From assembly GCF_003815875.1 (NCBI RefSeq), contig NZ_CP033924.1, positions 434,001 to 498,000 of the forward strand: DNA of 64,000 nucleotides, given 5' to 3'. The position numbers and the translations under genes are program-made. The stretch comes from Chryseobacterium lactis. Lineage in GTDB: Bacteria; Bacteroidota; Bacteroidia; Flavobacteriales; Weeksellaceae. Shown piece after piece: positions 24,645 through 34,373 of this stretch. A model generated the notes under the pieces. The model searched no databases. It was not told the DNA's origin and saw nothing but the letters and a program-made list of their open reading frames with translations. Every line of letters starts with the position of its first letter. Position 1 is the first letter of the stretch.

Positions 24645-25388
24645 ATGAAAAGGCTTCTTTTTATTTTTTTACTACTTTGTAATTATTTTCTGTTCACCTC
24701 ATGTTCAGGCCCGGCTCCTGCTTCAAAAATCACAGACATTTCACAGGTAAAAGCTGACATTGATATCTACCAGAGTTTATCAAACGAAAAAGATAATTCT
24801 GTCTCCGTTATTTTATATGACCAAAAAGGGAAAGAAATCGGCAGCGACTCCATCATTGTATGGGTCAATCAGAAGAAAACCGAGTACAAGGTTATGCAGC
24901 ACCTGTACTATTCCAAAAATTATTATTACCGCATTGAAAATATCCTACCGGAAAACAAACAATATACTCTTGATATCCAATTGAAAAATGGGAAAAAAAT
25001 TTTTCTGGGAAGCGCCTCAACAATACAGCTAAGCAATCCTAAAAACATCATTTCCACTCAGGAAGCATCCAGGGATGAAGACTTTCCAATTTCCTGGTCA
25101 AATCTTCATGAGGTCAACACGCTTTATATCTCTAAAAGTTTTAAAATTAAAAATGACAAAGAACCCAATATTCAGACTTTTATAGAAGAACCAGGAGACA
25201 CGATCAAAATCAATGCGGATGGAAATTACATAATCGGGAAAGAACAATTATCTCAAAGAGGAAAGAGATTGAGTAAAATAGGCTTTAAATTTACAGCACA
25301 AAAAGAAGGAGTCATTAATCCTCGCCTACTCAAAGGAAGTTATGTAAAAATATACGGCTATCATGAGAAATGGATATCCTTCAAATAA
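24645..25388 (+). CDS. Lipoprotein of unknown function, 247 aa
   Basis: Signal and lipobox are clear (MKRLLFIFLLLCNYFLFTSC). The mature part looks like beta-sandwich material (SVSVILYDQKGKEIGSDSI; YTLDIQLKNGKKIFLGSAS), with no domain recognised. Probably surface or periplasm anchored. It sits directly after the DnaA-box region, so its promoter must lie within or beside those boxes. A beta-propeller gene follows after 28 bp, probably in the same transcript. Confidence 0.75.
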   Translation: MKRLLFIFLLLCNYFLFTSCSGPAPASKITDISQVKADIDIYQSLSNEKDNSVSVILYDQKGKEIGSDSIIVWVNQKKTEYKVMQHLYYSKNYYYRIENILPENKQYTLDIQLKNGKKIFLGSASTIQLSNPKNIISTQEASRDEDFPISWSNLHEVNTLYISKSFKIKNDKEPNIQTFIEEPGDTIKINADGNYIIGKEQLSQRGKRLSKIGFKFTAQKEGVINPRLLKGSYVKIYGYHEKWISFK

Positions 25389-25416
25389 AATCACATCATA
25401 AAAAAATAGAGGAGTA

Positions 25417-26661
25417 ATGTACGACACTAAAATCCAGAAAGAATGGTTCTCGGAAGGAGAACACTATGCAATAGAAGTCAATAAAATGATTGAATTTGGT
25501 GAAAAAAACGGCTGGGAAAACTGGCAGGGAGAAGAACCACAGGATACAAGAGAGAATTTATCTCCTGAAGTTTTTGAACTTCTTAAAACAGCGAATAAAA
25601 ACGGAGATACGAAAAGGTTCAGAGAACACTTTCCTCCGGCTCACGGGCCCATCATTCCTTTGTTGAAAGACAAATCTCAAAGCATCGAGCACCTTCATTT
25701 TATCAACGATCAAAAGATGGTTTTCATTACGGGAACTTCGTACGAAAAGAGACAAGCCTACCTGTTGGATCATGATGTAGTGGCTCTACTTGACGAAAAC
25801 ATCAACGCCATCGGAAAGTCCAAGCAAGGAAACATTTTTGCAATCGCTAAAAACAATAAAATAGAAATCTATAAAGGCTGGGACGGAGACCTCATCAACG
25901 AATTCGAACTTGATGAAAACCCGGATTTTGGAATCACAGAGATGACTCCTTTCAATGACGGAAGTAGAATTCTGATTGTTTCTTCAGAGGGAATTTATCT
26001 GCTTTCAAACAATGAAAAAAAATTAATCCACCCTCTCAACGAAGACAATGATGAAGAATGGACCTCACAAATTGATATGGAAAATGCAGCTCTTTCTCAC
26101 GATAATTCTTATATCGCCGTTGGAGATCAAGGGTATGATCACAGAATATTAGACGCAGAAGGCAATACCTTAGGCACCATTGGACCACAATCTTCATATC
26201 CGCATTTTTGTCTGTTTGCGAAAGATGACAGCCAATTAATTACCAATTCCTGCCATTTTTATAACGGGATTACAATCGGCATTAACTCCAATCAATTTGT
26301 TGGAGCAGATATTGAAGCCTATACCGAAAGTGACGACTTCACGCTCATTGATGAAGAAATGAGAGTCTACACAGGCGTTGCCACAAAGGATTATTACATT
26401 CTTGGTGATGCCTATGGTTACATTAAAGCTTTTGATAAAAACGGGAATCGCCTCTGGAGACATTTCCTGGGATCCACTATCAGCGGAATGACTCTTTCTG
26501 ATGATGAACAAACACTTTGGGTAGGCGCACATTCCGGTATTTTACATAAGCTGCAATTAGGAAAAGGATTACGAGACACCCATACCATAGGAAATACAGA
26601 CCATTATGAAGAATTCAGATTATTAATCTGGAAAGATGAGCCGCAGATCTGGAAATGGTAA
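25417..26661 (+). CDS. Cytoplasmic beta-propeller protein, 414 aa
   Basis: No signal peptide. After about 100 charged residues, the protein shows repeated WD40/PQQ-like blades (for example NINAIGKSKQGNIFAIAKNN, MTPFNDGSRILIVSS, TISGMTLSDDEQTLWVGAHS). It probably acts as a binding scaffold; partner unknown. The start is preceded by AGAGGAG, a strong Shine-Dalgarno-like sequence, which is uncommon in this phylum. It follows the lipoprotein at 24645 closely. Confidence 0.75.
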   Translation: MYDTKIQKEWFSEGEHYAIEVNKMIEFGEKNGWENWQGEEPQDTRENLSPEVFELLKTANKNGDTKRFREHFPPAHGPIIPLLKDKSQSIEHLHFINDQKMVFITGTSYEKRQAYLLDHDVVALLDENINAIGKSKQGNIFAIAKNNKIEIYKGWDGDLINEFELDENPDFGITEMTPFNDGSRILIVSSEGIYLLSNNEKKLIHPLNEDNDEEWTSQIDMENAALSHDNSYIAVGDQGYDHRILDAEGNTLGTIGPQSSYPHFCLFAKDDSQLITNSCHFYNGITIGINSNQFVGADIEAYTESDDFTLIDEEMRVYTGVATKDYYILGDAYGYIKAFDKNGNRLWRHFLGSTISGMTLSDDEQTLWVGAHSGILHKLQLGKGLRDTHTIGNTDHYEEFRLLIWKDEPQIWKW

Positions 26662-26688
26662 TTTATCATTGCAATACCATCTACTACT

Positions 26689-26770
26689 ATTGAGCCACAC
26701 AGATTAAACGGATTACGCAGATGTCTGTGGAAGAATCTGCGTAATCTGCCAGATCTGCGTGAGACTTTTT
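26689..26770. repeat. Intergenic repeat with 12-bp perfect inverted repeat
   Basis: GATTACGCAGAT (26711-26722) and ATCTGCGTAATC (26735-26746) are exact inverse complements over a 12-nt loop, inside a longer run of related GCCACACAGATTAA/ATCTGCG motifs. It resembles common flavobacterial intergenic repeats. No other copy is seen in this window. Confidence 0.55.
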
Positions 26771-26893
26771 TATTAAAAACCACCACGAAAGATCACACAG
26801 CACCTCAGCTTAGTTTTATTAATCTCAAAAAACCTTGCCTTCATCGAGCTTTTTGTAAATTAGTTTATTAAAAAAAATCAACAACACCAAACC

Positions 26894-27673
26894 ATGGAAA
26901 AATACACACTCTCTTCAGACGGTCAGAAAATACATTATAAAGAATCCGGCAACGGCGCAACCGCCTTACTATTCGTTCACGGATGGCTGGGCAATTCCGA
27001 ATGGTGGAACGATCAGCAAAACTACTTCAAAGATCAATATCACATACTTCAAATGGATTTGGCAGGACATGGTAAATCTGATTCGTCCCGACAAAGCTGG
27101 ACAAGCGAATTATATGCTGATGATATTAAAGCAGTGGCCGATGCCAGCGACTCTTCAGAAATTATACTTGTGGGACATTCGATGTCAGGAGCCTATGTAC
27201 TTGAAGCTGCATTAAAAACACCCAAAGTAAAAGCTATCGTCCTGATAGACACGTTAAAAGATCTGGATGAATCCTTCACTGAAGAACAGGCTGAACAGGT
27301 AATGTTTACCCATTACCGGAATAATTTTAAATATGCAGTAGAAAATTTTCTTCCGCAATATCTTTTTGCTGAGCAAACACCTCCTACCGTAAAGGAGAGA
27401 TTGCAATATGAGTTTCTTCAAAATGAACCGGAAATGGTCATTAATCTTCTTCGACCTTTATATCAAACTGATTTCAGGGAGATTGCAAAACATATTCAGG
27501 TACCGGTTATTGCGATCAATTCCGATGCATCACCGGTTAATATTGAAGCCAATCGCAAGTATTTAAAAGATTACAACTCTGTTACTATTGAAGGTGTGGG
27601 ACATTATCCTATGTTGGAAAAACCGACTGAGTTTAATGCAATTTTAGAGGATATAATAAAAAGATTAGCTTAA
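26894..27673 (+). CDS. Alpha/beta hydrolase
   Basis: A 259-residue cytoplasmic hydrolase of the classic lipase/esterase-like type. LLFVHGWLGNSEWW (oxyanion region), MDLAGHGKS, the nucleophile elbow VGHSMSGAYV (Ser about residue 99), and the terminal VEGVGHYPMLEKP with the catalytic His are all present. The cap domain is short. Substrate unknown. It is a distant relative of the exported hydrolase at 38184-39035. Confidence 0.88.
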   Translation: MEKYTLSSDGQKIHYKESGNGATALLFVHGWLGNSEWWNDQQNYFKDQYHILQMDLAGHGKSDSSRQSWTSELYADDIKAVADASDSSEIILVGHSMSGAYVLEAALKTPKVKAIVLIDTLKDLDESFTEEQAEQVMFTHYRNNFKYAVENFLPQYLFAEQTPPTVKERLQYEFLQNEPEMVINLLRPLYQTDFREIAKHIQVPVIAINSDASPVNIEANRKYLKDYNSVTIEGVGHYPMLEKPTEFNAILEDIIKRLA

Positions 27674-27701
27674 ATAATCTATACTTGACACAATTAGAAA
27701 A

Positions 27702-27727
27702 CACTCCGGTAAAGAATGACCGGAGTG
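27702..27727 (+). terminator. Hairpin after the hydrolase gene
   Basis: CACTCCGGT pairs with ACCGGAGTG (9 bp, 8-nt loop). The T tract is poor, so the terminator call is tentative. Confidence 0.5.
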
Positions 27728-27780
27728 GCTTATTCACAATAAATTTTCATTATATGTTTTTAATTTTTTAACCCGACCCC

Positions 27781-28432
27781 ATGTCAAATATTTTTAGTCA
27801 AGGATACCTTTCCAGAAAGAAAAAAAACTGAGGAAAGAATTAAAATCAATTTTAACCTTCCTCATATCGAATCGGAAGAAGAAATCACACTCAGAACTCC
27901 TAAAGAAATCGCAGCTCGTGTTACAGCTCTCGCCATTACCAATTTTGTTGCCTTCGATACTATAGATACTAAAACGGCAACCGATTACCTTATAGAATAT
28001 AATCTCTGGGAATATATTACTCCTGATGAAAAGGAGTTCATATCTAATCCTACAGAAGACAAAAAATTTCAGGAAACCTGGAAATGCGAATGCATCTTGG
28101 TTTTATTATGGGCATTAAAAATCGTAAATTCCTTGCCTTTCCCCAACGAACTTTGTAATCTTAATGATATTCCAACAGAAAAATATCCGGTAAGTGGAGA
28201 CAGAGATCCCAGCAATTTCATTAATACCATACATACAATCCGTTCCAAATCCGAAATACTGGATGCCAACGACTTATATTACCGGTACGACCGGGCTTGT
28301 GTAGATACCAGAATGAACAACAGAGAAATGACACAAATACATCCCAGTATTGTTTATGAGAGGCATTATGCTTTAAACTGGCTAATCAACTATATGGATC
28401 AGGAGTGGGATGATATTTCCTGTGATACATAA
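27781..28432 (+). pseudogene. DUF4272 family gene with a frameshift in an A8 run
   Basis: The start MSNIFSQGYLSRKKK is read from ATG 27781, but an in-frame TGA follows at 27829-27831. Dropping one A from the run of eight (27820-27827) joins it to a long frame continuing TEERIKINFNLPHIESEEE to the stop at 28432. The rebuilt protein is about 216 residues and matches DUF4272 (conserved ALAITNFVAFDTI; late RHYALNWLINY). So the gene is either broken, or decoded by slippage on the A run, or a sequencing error is present. Without repair, only the last part (from about 28097) could be expressed. Family function unknown. Confidence 0.8.
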
Positions 28433-28629
28433 GGTTTTAAAGAAAACATAAAATAAAAATTTATTCAGAATAAATAGTTTAAAGAAGCAATATTCTACTT
28501 ATTTTTGCAAAAAATTTATAAATATTAATTTCATTTCCAATTTATACTTTTTATCAAAATATTCATGGTCAGAATAACCGAAACAGTGACCTTAAAAACT
28601 GAAAGTAGGTAAAACTAATAACACTCAAA

Positions 28630-30069
28630 ATGAACAAGAAAAAATTATCTTTTGTTTTTCTATTCTTAAACTTTTGTCTGGTCTTTAGCCAATGGCAAAA
28701 TCTTAATTTAAATCAAAATGTTTTATCCGCTTTTAAAAAAGGGGATGTAGAAATCGCCGGAACTGCTACTGGTATCTTTTATAAAAATCAGAATGCGAGC
28801 AACTGGATACAAGCTTCCGGTATTGCAAATAAAGCAATTAGTTTCACTTCTTACAATAACATCATTTATACTTCAAGTTATGAAAAGCTCTATACTTCTG
28901 GAGACAATGGAATGAACTGGTCTCCTTTAAACACATCGTATACACTGGCAGATCTCACTGCGGTTGCGGTTGAGGATAACAACAACCTTATGGTAGGAGT
29001 AAGAGGATGGGGAATAAGATTCTCAGCCAATGGTGGTAATCAATGGTGGGGTTCAAGCTCCAGCTGGCAAAGCAATGTAACCTCAATTATAAAATTAAAA
29101 GATGGTTATTTTTTCTCCACAAGATTTGGTGGACATCTGCAACGTTCTACAGATCTGGGCCATCAGTGGTATTCTCCTCAAGGAAATGGAATTAAGATAG
29201 GATTAAGCACTTCTTATCAAGATATAAATACTTTAGCAGCTCTTAATGATTCAATACTGGTTGCAGGAACTAATAATGACAATATGTGGTCAGATGGTGA
29301 TGGTGTCTATTTCTCTAATGATAACGGAGAAAATTTCACAAAAAGAGTTAATGGTTTAACAAATAAAAAAATAAACTCAATCAGTACAACAGGTAATTTA
29401 ATCTTTGCGGGAACAAGCGGAGGTGGAGTATTTTACTCAAATAATGAAGGAAATACCTGGACAAGCCTTAATACAGGTCTTACTAATCTTGATATTACAA
29501 AACTCTATACCAACGAATCATTTTTATACGCTTGTACTCCAACCGGAATTTTTAAAATTGATATTTGTAATCTGCTACAAGGAAGCTCAAAGATATTTTC
29601 TCCGACTAATATTACAAGCGGAAATTCAAAACTATTAAAAGCCAACCTTGGTGGAAAAAATTATACCTGGTACAAAAACAACCAAATCATCTCTGGAGCA
29701 AACAGCAATATATATACAGCTACAGAAAGCGGCCAGTATAAAGTTGTTATCAATTACTCCGACAGCTGCGCTGACACCACAAATGCAATCAATATAGCTT
29801 TTCAGAATTTAGCCACTGCTGAAAGTAAATACAGTAACAAAAGCGTAAAAGTATATCCAAATCCTGCGCAGAATTTTATAAAAATCCAAATGTCAGAATT
29901 ACAAGATTTTGAATACAAAATTTTTGATTTCTCAGGCAAGCTAATTATTACAGGACAAGCAAAATCAGATGATCAGATTAATATCCAAAGTTTAACAACA
30001 GGAAACTACATCATCAAAATGAAAGACAAAAATAAACAAGAGCAATCCATAAAATTTGTAAAGAAATAA
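28630..30069 (+). CDS. T9SS-secreted beta-propeller (sialidase/BNR-like) protein
   Basis: A 479-residue secreted protein: signal peptide, then repeated blades with Asp/Asn-box-like motifs such as SGDNGMNWSPL, SNDNGENF and SNNEGNTWTSL, typical of BNR/photosystem-assembly-type propellers. It ends in a type A T9SS sorting domain (KVYPNPAQNFIKIQ, then GNYIIKMKD and the end IKFVKK). The Asp-box repeats alone do not prove sialidase activity, and the family's catalytic Arg triad is not evident. Surface-exposed; role unknown. A strong terminator follows. Confidence 0.87.
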   Translation: MNKKKLSFVFLFLNFCLVFSQWQNLNLNQNVLSAFKKGDVEIAGTATGIFYKNQNASNWIQASGIANKAISFTSYNNIIYTSSYEKLYTSGDNGMNWSPLNTSYTLADLTAVAVEDNNNLMVGVRGWGIRFSANGGNQWWGSSSSWQSNVTSIIKLKDGYFFSTRFGGHLQRSTDLGHQWYSPQGNGIKIGLSTSYQDINTLAALNDSILVAGTNNDNMWSDGDGVYFSNDNGENFTKRVNGLTNKKINSISTTGNLIFAGTSGGGVFYSNNEGNTWTSLNTGLTNLDITKLYTNESFLYACTPTGIFKIDICNLLQGSSKIFSPTNITSGNSKLLKANLGGKNYTWYKNNQIISGANSNIYTATESGQYKVVINYSDSCADTTNAINIAFQNLATAESKYSNKSVKVYPNPAQNFIKIQMSELQDFEYKIFDFSGKLIITGQAKSDDQINIQSLTTGNYIIKMKDKNKQEQSIKFVKK

Positions 30070-30090
30070 CTAATTATAAATAATTAACTA

Positions 30091-30118
30091 AGACTGTCAC
30101 CTGACAGTCTTTTTTTAT
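30091..30118 (+). terminator. Rho-independent terminator
   Basis: AGACTGTCA pairs exactly with TGACAGTCT across a CC loop, followed by seven T. Confidence 0.9.
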
Positions 30119-30241
30119 ATCAATTCGGCTCAAAAAACTTTTCCATATCAAAAAACTTCCCGAAATTAGCGGCTTGTGCGTTAAATACTATTCAATGAAA
30201 TAAAAATTTAAACAACAACATACAACAAAACTTAGTATAAG

Positions 30242-30363
30242 TTTTCTTCGGGGCAGGGTGTAATTCCCTACCGGCGGTTACAGTCCGCGACTCCTTTCTT
30301 TTGAAGGGACTGATCTGGTGAAATTCCGGAACCGACAGTTAAAGTCTGGATGGGAGAAGAAAA
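30242..30363 (+). promoter_or_regulatory. FMN riboswitch (RFN element)
   Basis: The conserved RFN blocks are all present: GGGCAGGGTG, CCTACCGGCGGT, AGTCCGCGAC, GATCTGGTG, then GGAACCGACAGT and AGTCTGGATGGGAG. The closing helix TTTTCTTC/GAAGAAAA (30242-30249 with 30356-30363) is perfect. It is 94 bp upstream of ribB, which it should repress when FMN is high. No clear terminator lies between it and ribB, so control may be at translation; GACTC/GAGTC at 30389-30403 is a possible switch helix. Confidence 0.96.
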
Positions 30364-30457
30364 TGAGACGATCAATAAGATTCCTTATGGACTCTTGTTG
30401 AGTCGTATTTCATTTCCATGTACCGAAGACTATTTTAACTTTTAAAAGTAAAATAAC

Positions 30458-31105
30458 ATGGAAAAATTATTAGAACAATTTGGAGCGACCTCCAAAGATC
30501 GTGTAGAAAAAGCACTTTCAACTTTACAACAGGGAAAAGGCATTCTATTGGTGGATGATGAAAATCGTGAAAACGAAGGCGATATCATCTTTCCCGCCTC
30601 CACTATTACAGAACAGGACATGGCACTTTTGATCCGCGAATGCAGCGGTATTGTATGCCTTTGCATTCCCGAGGAAAAAAGCAGGCACCTCAATCTGCGT
30701 CCTATGGTGGAAACTAACAATTCAAAAAACCAGACCGCATTTACCATTACCATTGAAGCTAAAGAAGGTGTAGAATCCGGAGTTTCAGCGAAAGATCGTG
30801 TAACAACCATCCGAACTGCTACCGCTTCTGACGCTCAGGCAGAGCACATTGCCAGCCCGGGGCATGTTTTCCCGTTAATCGCCAGAAAAGGAGGCGTTTT
30901 TGAAAGACGCGGCCATACTGAGGGCAGCGTGGATCTCGTAAAAATGGCAAACCTTGGTGATGATGCCGTTCTTTGTGAACTAACCAATGAAGACGGTTCC
31001 ATGGCAAGACTTCCGGAAATCGTGGAATTTGCTATCAGAAAAGACATGACCGTCGTTACGATTGAAGATATTTACGCTTACCGTACAATGATTCTCAGCA
31101 ACTAA
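30458..31105 (+). CDS. ribB: 3,4-dihydroxy-2-butanone 4-phosphate synthase
   Basis: Converts ribulose 5-phosphate into 3,4-dihydroxy-2-butanone 4-phosphate, the four-carbon donor for riboflavin. The 215 residues match a stand-alone RibB (not the RibBA fusion). Visible are [18 protein letters not shown] (acidic metal loop), [10 protein letters not shown], the substrate segment ASPGHVFPL, and [13 protein letters not shown]. It is preceded by an FMN riboswitch and followed by a terminator, so it is monocistronic. Other riboflavin genes are not in the window. Confidence 0.97.
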   Translation: MEKLLEQFGATSKDRVEKALSTLQQGKGILLVDDENRENEGDIIFPASTITEQDMALLIRECSGIVCLCIPEEKSRHLNLRPMVETNNSKNQTAFTITIEAKEGVESGVSAKDRVTTIRTATASDAQAEHIASPGHVFPLIARKGGVFERRGHTEGSVDLVKMANLGDDAVLCELTNEDGSMARLPEIVEFAIRKDMTVVTIEDIYAYRTMILSN

Positions 31106-31132
31106 ACTCATCTATTATTTAACGCACAACTT

Positions 31133-31160
31133 AACCATCTGACCACATCAGATGGTTTTT
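31133..31160 (+). terminator. Rho-independent terminator of ribB
   Basis: AACCATCTGA pairs exactly with TCAGATGGTT (loop CCACA), then T5. Confidence 0.9.
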
Positions 31161-31227
31161 AATATTAATAATCAATTAAGTATAAATTTCAATAGTGTTT
31201 TTAGTTAACTTTAACAAAAAATTGACA

Positions 31228-32229
31228 ATGAAAACATCTTTACTTATTTTGCTGGGAACCTCAGCTGTATTCTCAGCACAGATCACCCTTACAAAGGCAT
31301 CTAATGATCCTGTGATGAACGATATTGTAAACAATAACACGGTAAACGGAACGGTAGACAATTCGGCAAGCGGAGCCAATGTTACCTTTTCAAACGGAAG
31401 CCTTACACAAGGCGCAGCATCACAGGTTACCTATCCCGCTCCTACGCCTGCTGAAATTACTAATTATCCAGGTTCTACGATCAAAATGGTGGATGGTACA
31501 ACTACTATTTTCTATAAAGCATCTGCAACCAAGCTTGAAATTACCGGAATTGTAAACCCCCAGGTAACCCTGAACTTCAATCAGGATAATGGTACTTATA
31601 TCGCTTATCCAACTACTTACAGTCTTACCCCACAAAGCGATACTGTACAAGGAGTCTTTTCCTCTTCTATTGCAAGTGGTTTGGTGAAAGGTACCATGGC
31701 TTTTCAAGCTGATGCGTATGGAACTTTGATTGTCGCCGGGAAGACATACAATAATGTGCTAAGGGTAAAGTTTACACAGAATATTAATTTATATTCCCCT
31801 ATAGACATTACCTTTTCCAATCCTCTGGGAACCTTCACCAACACGGCATATTCCTATTATGATGCCAGCCACCGATATGCTTTATTGAGCTCAACCAGTG
31901 GAACTCTTTCAGTTCCTGCGTTTGGAATCAATCAGTCTACATCAACGGCTCAGGCTTTAAACGAAACGTTTTTGGCAGTCGGCAATGTGATGAAAAAAGC
32001 TAATCTGGCTATTTATCCAAATCCGGCTCAGGATTTCATTGGCTTTAAAGGAGATATGGAAAATTATTCGTCAGCAAAAATCTATAGTCTGGATGGAAAA
32101 TTAATTAAGACATCAGATGTAAAATCCGGGAATATCCAGATCTCAGACCTTCCTCCGGCTTCCTATTTTATTGAAGTCAGCGGAAAAAATACTGAAGCAA
32201 CAAAAAGTACAAAATTCATCAAGAAATAA
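31228..32229 (+). CDS. T9SS-secreted protein of unknown function
   Basis: Start ATG 31228 gives the signal peptide MKTSLLILLGTSAVFSAQ. The 333-residue product is Thr/Ser/Asn-rich beta material, without a recognised catalytic domain, up to about residue 255. It then has a T9SS type A sorting domain (LAIYPNPAQDFIGFKG, SLDGKLIKTSD, PPASYFIEVSG, end TKFIKK). Probably a surface protein. Single gene ending at a GC-rich terminator shared with the convergent receptor gene. Confidence 0.85.
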   Translation: MKTSLLILLGTSAVFSAQITLTKASNDPVMNDIVNNNTVNGTVDNSASGANVTFSNGSLTQGAASQVTYPAPTPAEITNYPGSTIKMVDGTTTIFYKASATKLEITGIVNPQVTLNFNQDNGTYIAYPTTYSLTPQSDTVQGVFSSSIASGLVKGTMAFQADAYGTLIVAGKTYNNVLRVKFTQNINLYSPIDITFSNPLGTFTNTAYSYYDASHRYALLSSTSGTLSVPAFGINQSTSTAQALNETFLAVGNVMKKANLAIYPNPAQDFIGFKGDMENYSSAKIYSLDGKLIKTSDVKSGNIQISDLPPASYFIEVSGKNTEATKSTKFIKK

Positions 32230-32237
32230 CAGGTAAC

Positions 32238-32272
32238 AATCCCCGCTCAATCTCATCGGCGGGGATTTTCTT
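32238..32272. terminator. Shared convergent terminator
   Basis: AATCCCCGC pairs with GCGGGGATT (9 bp), then TTTTCTTT. It lies between two converging genes. Confidence 0.8.
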
Positions 32273-32288
32273 TGTCATTAATAAAACT

Positions 32289-34373
32289 TTAAAAAGTAGC
32301 TGCCGGTGCAGTTTCATTATTCAGCTTTCTTTGGAGCTCTGTCTTTTTTCCTTTTGAGAAATCATAACTAAGCCCAAGAATAAACATTGATTTATTATTC
32401 ATGATCTGGGTATTTAATTTATAATCAACCAAACTTTCCGGTAAACTTTTTGTCTTATATTCGGAAGGCATTCCTATCCAGTACATGCCTGTGGAGAACG
32501 TCCAGTTTTTCAATTTATAACTGACAAAAATATGATTCTGATTTTCATTGGTATTTAAAAATGCTCCACTAAGACTGTATACGGGAATATTAAATTCATA
32601 TTGAAGCGAAAACGATTTATATTCCGAAGACAATACAAAAGAATTTCCTAAGTAATTATTCTTAATCAATGCTCCGGTACTGGTTTTTATCGTTTCCGAA
32701 GTGGGCGTTAACACCAATTTTGCGACAAGGAGGCTATTACCAAAAGGTTTATAAGATCCCGTTAGCTGAACTCCATATCGCTGCCCGCTTTTACCATTTT
32801 CATACGTCAAGGCATAACCTCCGAGTACATTATCCTGGACATAATACTGATTGATTACCCTGTCCGTATACCTGTAAAACAAACCTGCATTAAAATCAAA
32901 ATGTTTATTATTAAAAGAATACGTCAAGGCATTAGAAAATACCTGCTGAGATTTTAAAAAAGGATTTCCGCGTTGTACAATATTGGGTGCCAATTGTACC
33001 ACATTACTGCTCAATGCATTGCTCACAGGACTTACAGGAGTAAAACTTCCTGTAAAACGAAGGTTCTGATTATTTTTCAACTGATAACTTAGAATTAATT
33101 TAGGGGTGAATGTCCATTCGTCAAAAGTATTTTCAGCACTTTTATTGTGAATATTGGTAAGTCCTGCTCCTACACGATAACTGAATTTATTGAGTTTACC
33201 GGAAAACTCTGTATAAAAATATTGCTCAAGATAATTAACGCTGTATTCAGAATATCCTGCAAGGTTATTCAGATCATTAGATATTGAAGTTCTGGAAATA
33301 CGATATCCCGAAGATAGTTTTCCTGCGGCAAAATCATGGGTATGAGCAAGCTCTCCTACCAAACTGGTCTGCTTCGCTTTCAACATCATATCATTTTCAT
33401 AAACAGATAATCCGGAATTAATAATCCATTCTTTCGCAGTCTCTGAAGTATCAGTGGTATAGTGAGAGCCAACAAGATTAATGCTCACTTCATCCTTTTC
33501 GCCCAATTTTTTAGAATAATATACATCCAGCTTCGGAATGATATAACTGGATCCATTATTTTTAAACATAGCATGCTCTTCACTAAAGTCGTCCTGTGTA
33601 AAAATACTCTGTCCTACCCCTTTTGAAAACCTGCTGAAAATATCTGCATTCAATTTTACCTGAAAAGCATAATCATCCGGAACCAAACGGGTATAACGCA
33701 AGGCAATACTCTGAAAGGTATATCCAAAATGATCTTTCCGGTCTTCATTCGAACGGTAATGTTTACCATCCAACTGATAATCATAAATGCTGTTTACCCT
33801 TCTGTCATTGTAATCTCTTACATTAATGGAATATTCAAGTCCAAAATCATTCTTCCCTTTTGTATAATTGGCATATGCAGAGCCATTGACAAATCCTGTA
33901 TTTAACGCGGAAGAAACATCAGTCCCAAAGACATATCCCGTCTCGGTAGATCTTGTCAGAATATTTACTACCGTATCTGCTCTTGTTGCCCATCTGGCGG
34001 GTGGAATATCATAATATTCTACTTTTACCACTTCTGTGGGAGCAATACTTCGGATCTGGAGATCTGTAGCTTCAATACCATTGATCAGAAATAAGGTTGT
34101 TCCTCCTTTTGTGCTTGCGATCGAATTTGAAACCGGATCCAGCTTCAATTCCGGAAGCGTACGAAGCAAATCTTTGGCATAACGTGCCCTATCCAATGCT
34201 TCTTTGTCAAATGTATAAACCGCTTTATCTGCAAACTGCTTTTTACGTTGTGACTTTATAATGACTTCCTGAATTTCTTTCGTCCGCGAAACATCAACGG
34301 TATCATTGCTTTTTTCCTGTGAAAACATCAGAGTGCCAGAAAGAAAGAATAAGGTATATATCGTTTTTTTCAT
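32289..34373 (-). CDS. TonB-dependent-receptor-like outer membrane barrel
   Basis: A 694-residue protein from ATG 34373 (MKKTIYTLFFLSGTLMFSQ, signal peptide); an 11-residue longer start would spoil the signal. The N-terminal part (EVIIKSQRKKQFADKAVYTF, LLRTLPELKLDPVSNSI, FLINGIEA) is a plug domain, and the remainder is a beta barrel rich in alternating aromatic strands. There is no carboxypeptidase-like (CarboxypepD_reg) domain at the front. It probably takes up an unknown ligand with TonB, or acts as a porin-like barrel. No SusD partner or sigma/anti-sigma pair adjoins it. Confidence 0.87.
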   Translation of the reverse strand: MKKTIYTLFFLSGTLMFSQEKSNDTVDVSRTKEIQEVIIKSQRKKQFADKAVYTFDKEALDRARYAKDLLRTLPELKLDPVSNSIASTKGGTTLFLINGIEATDLQIRSIAPTEVVKVEYYDIPPARWATRADTVVNILTRSTETGYVFGTDVSSALNTGFVNGSAYANYTKGKNDFGLEYSINVRDYNDRRVNSIYDYQLDGKHYRSNEDRKDHFGYTFQSIALRYTRLVPDDYAFQVKLNADIFSRFSKGVGQSIFTQDDFSEEHAMFKNNGSSYIIPKLDVYYSKKLGEKDEVSINLVGSHYTTDTSETAKEWIINSGLSVYENDMMLKAKQTSLVGELAHTHDFAAGKLSSGYRISRTSISNDLNNLAGYSEYSVNYLEQYFYTEFSGKLNKFSYRVGAGLTNIHNKSAENTFDEWTFTPKLILSYQLKNNQNLRFTGSFTPVSPVSNALSSNVVQLAPNIVQRGNPFLKSQQVFSNALTYSFNNKHFDFNAGLFYRYTDRVINQYYVQDNVLGGYALTYENGKSGQRYGVQLTGSYKPFGNSLLVAKLVLTPTSETIKTSTGALIKNNYLGNSFVLSSEYKSFSLQYEFNIPVYSLSGAFLNTNENQNHIFVSYKLKNWTFSTGMYWIGMPSEYKTKSLPESLVDYKLNTQIMNNKSMFILGLSYDFSKGKKTELQRKLNNETAPAATF

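Noticed and set aside
26689..26770. CRISPR array
   Set aside because: The repeated ATCTGCG motifs are too short and irregular, without uniform spacers.
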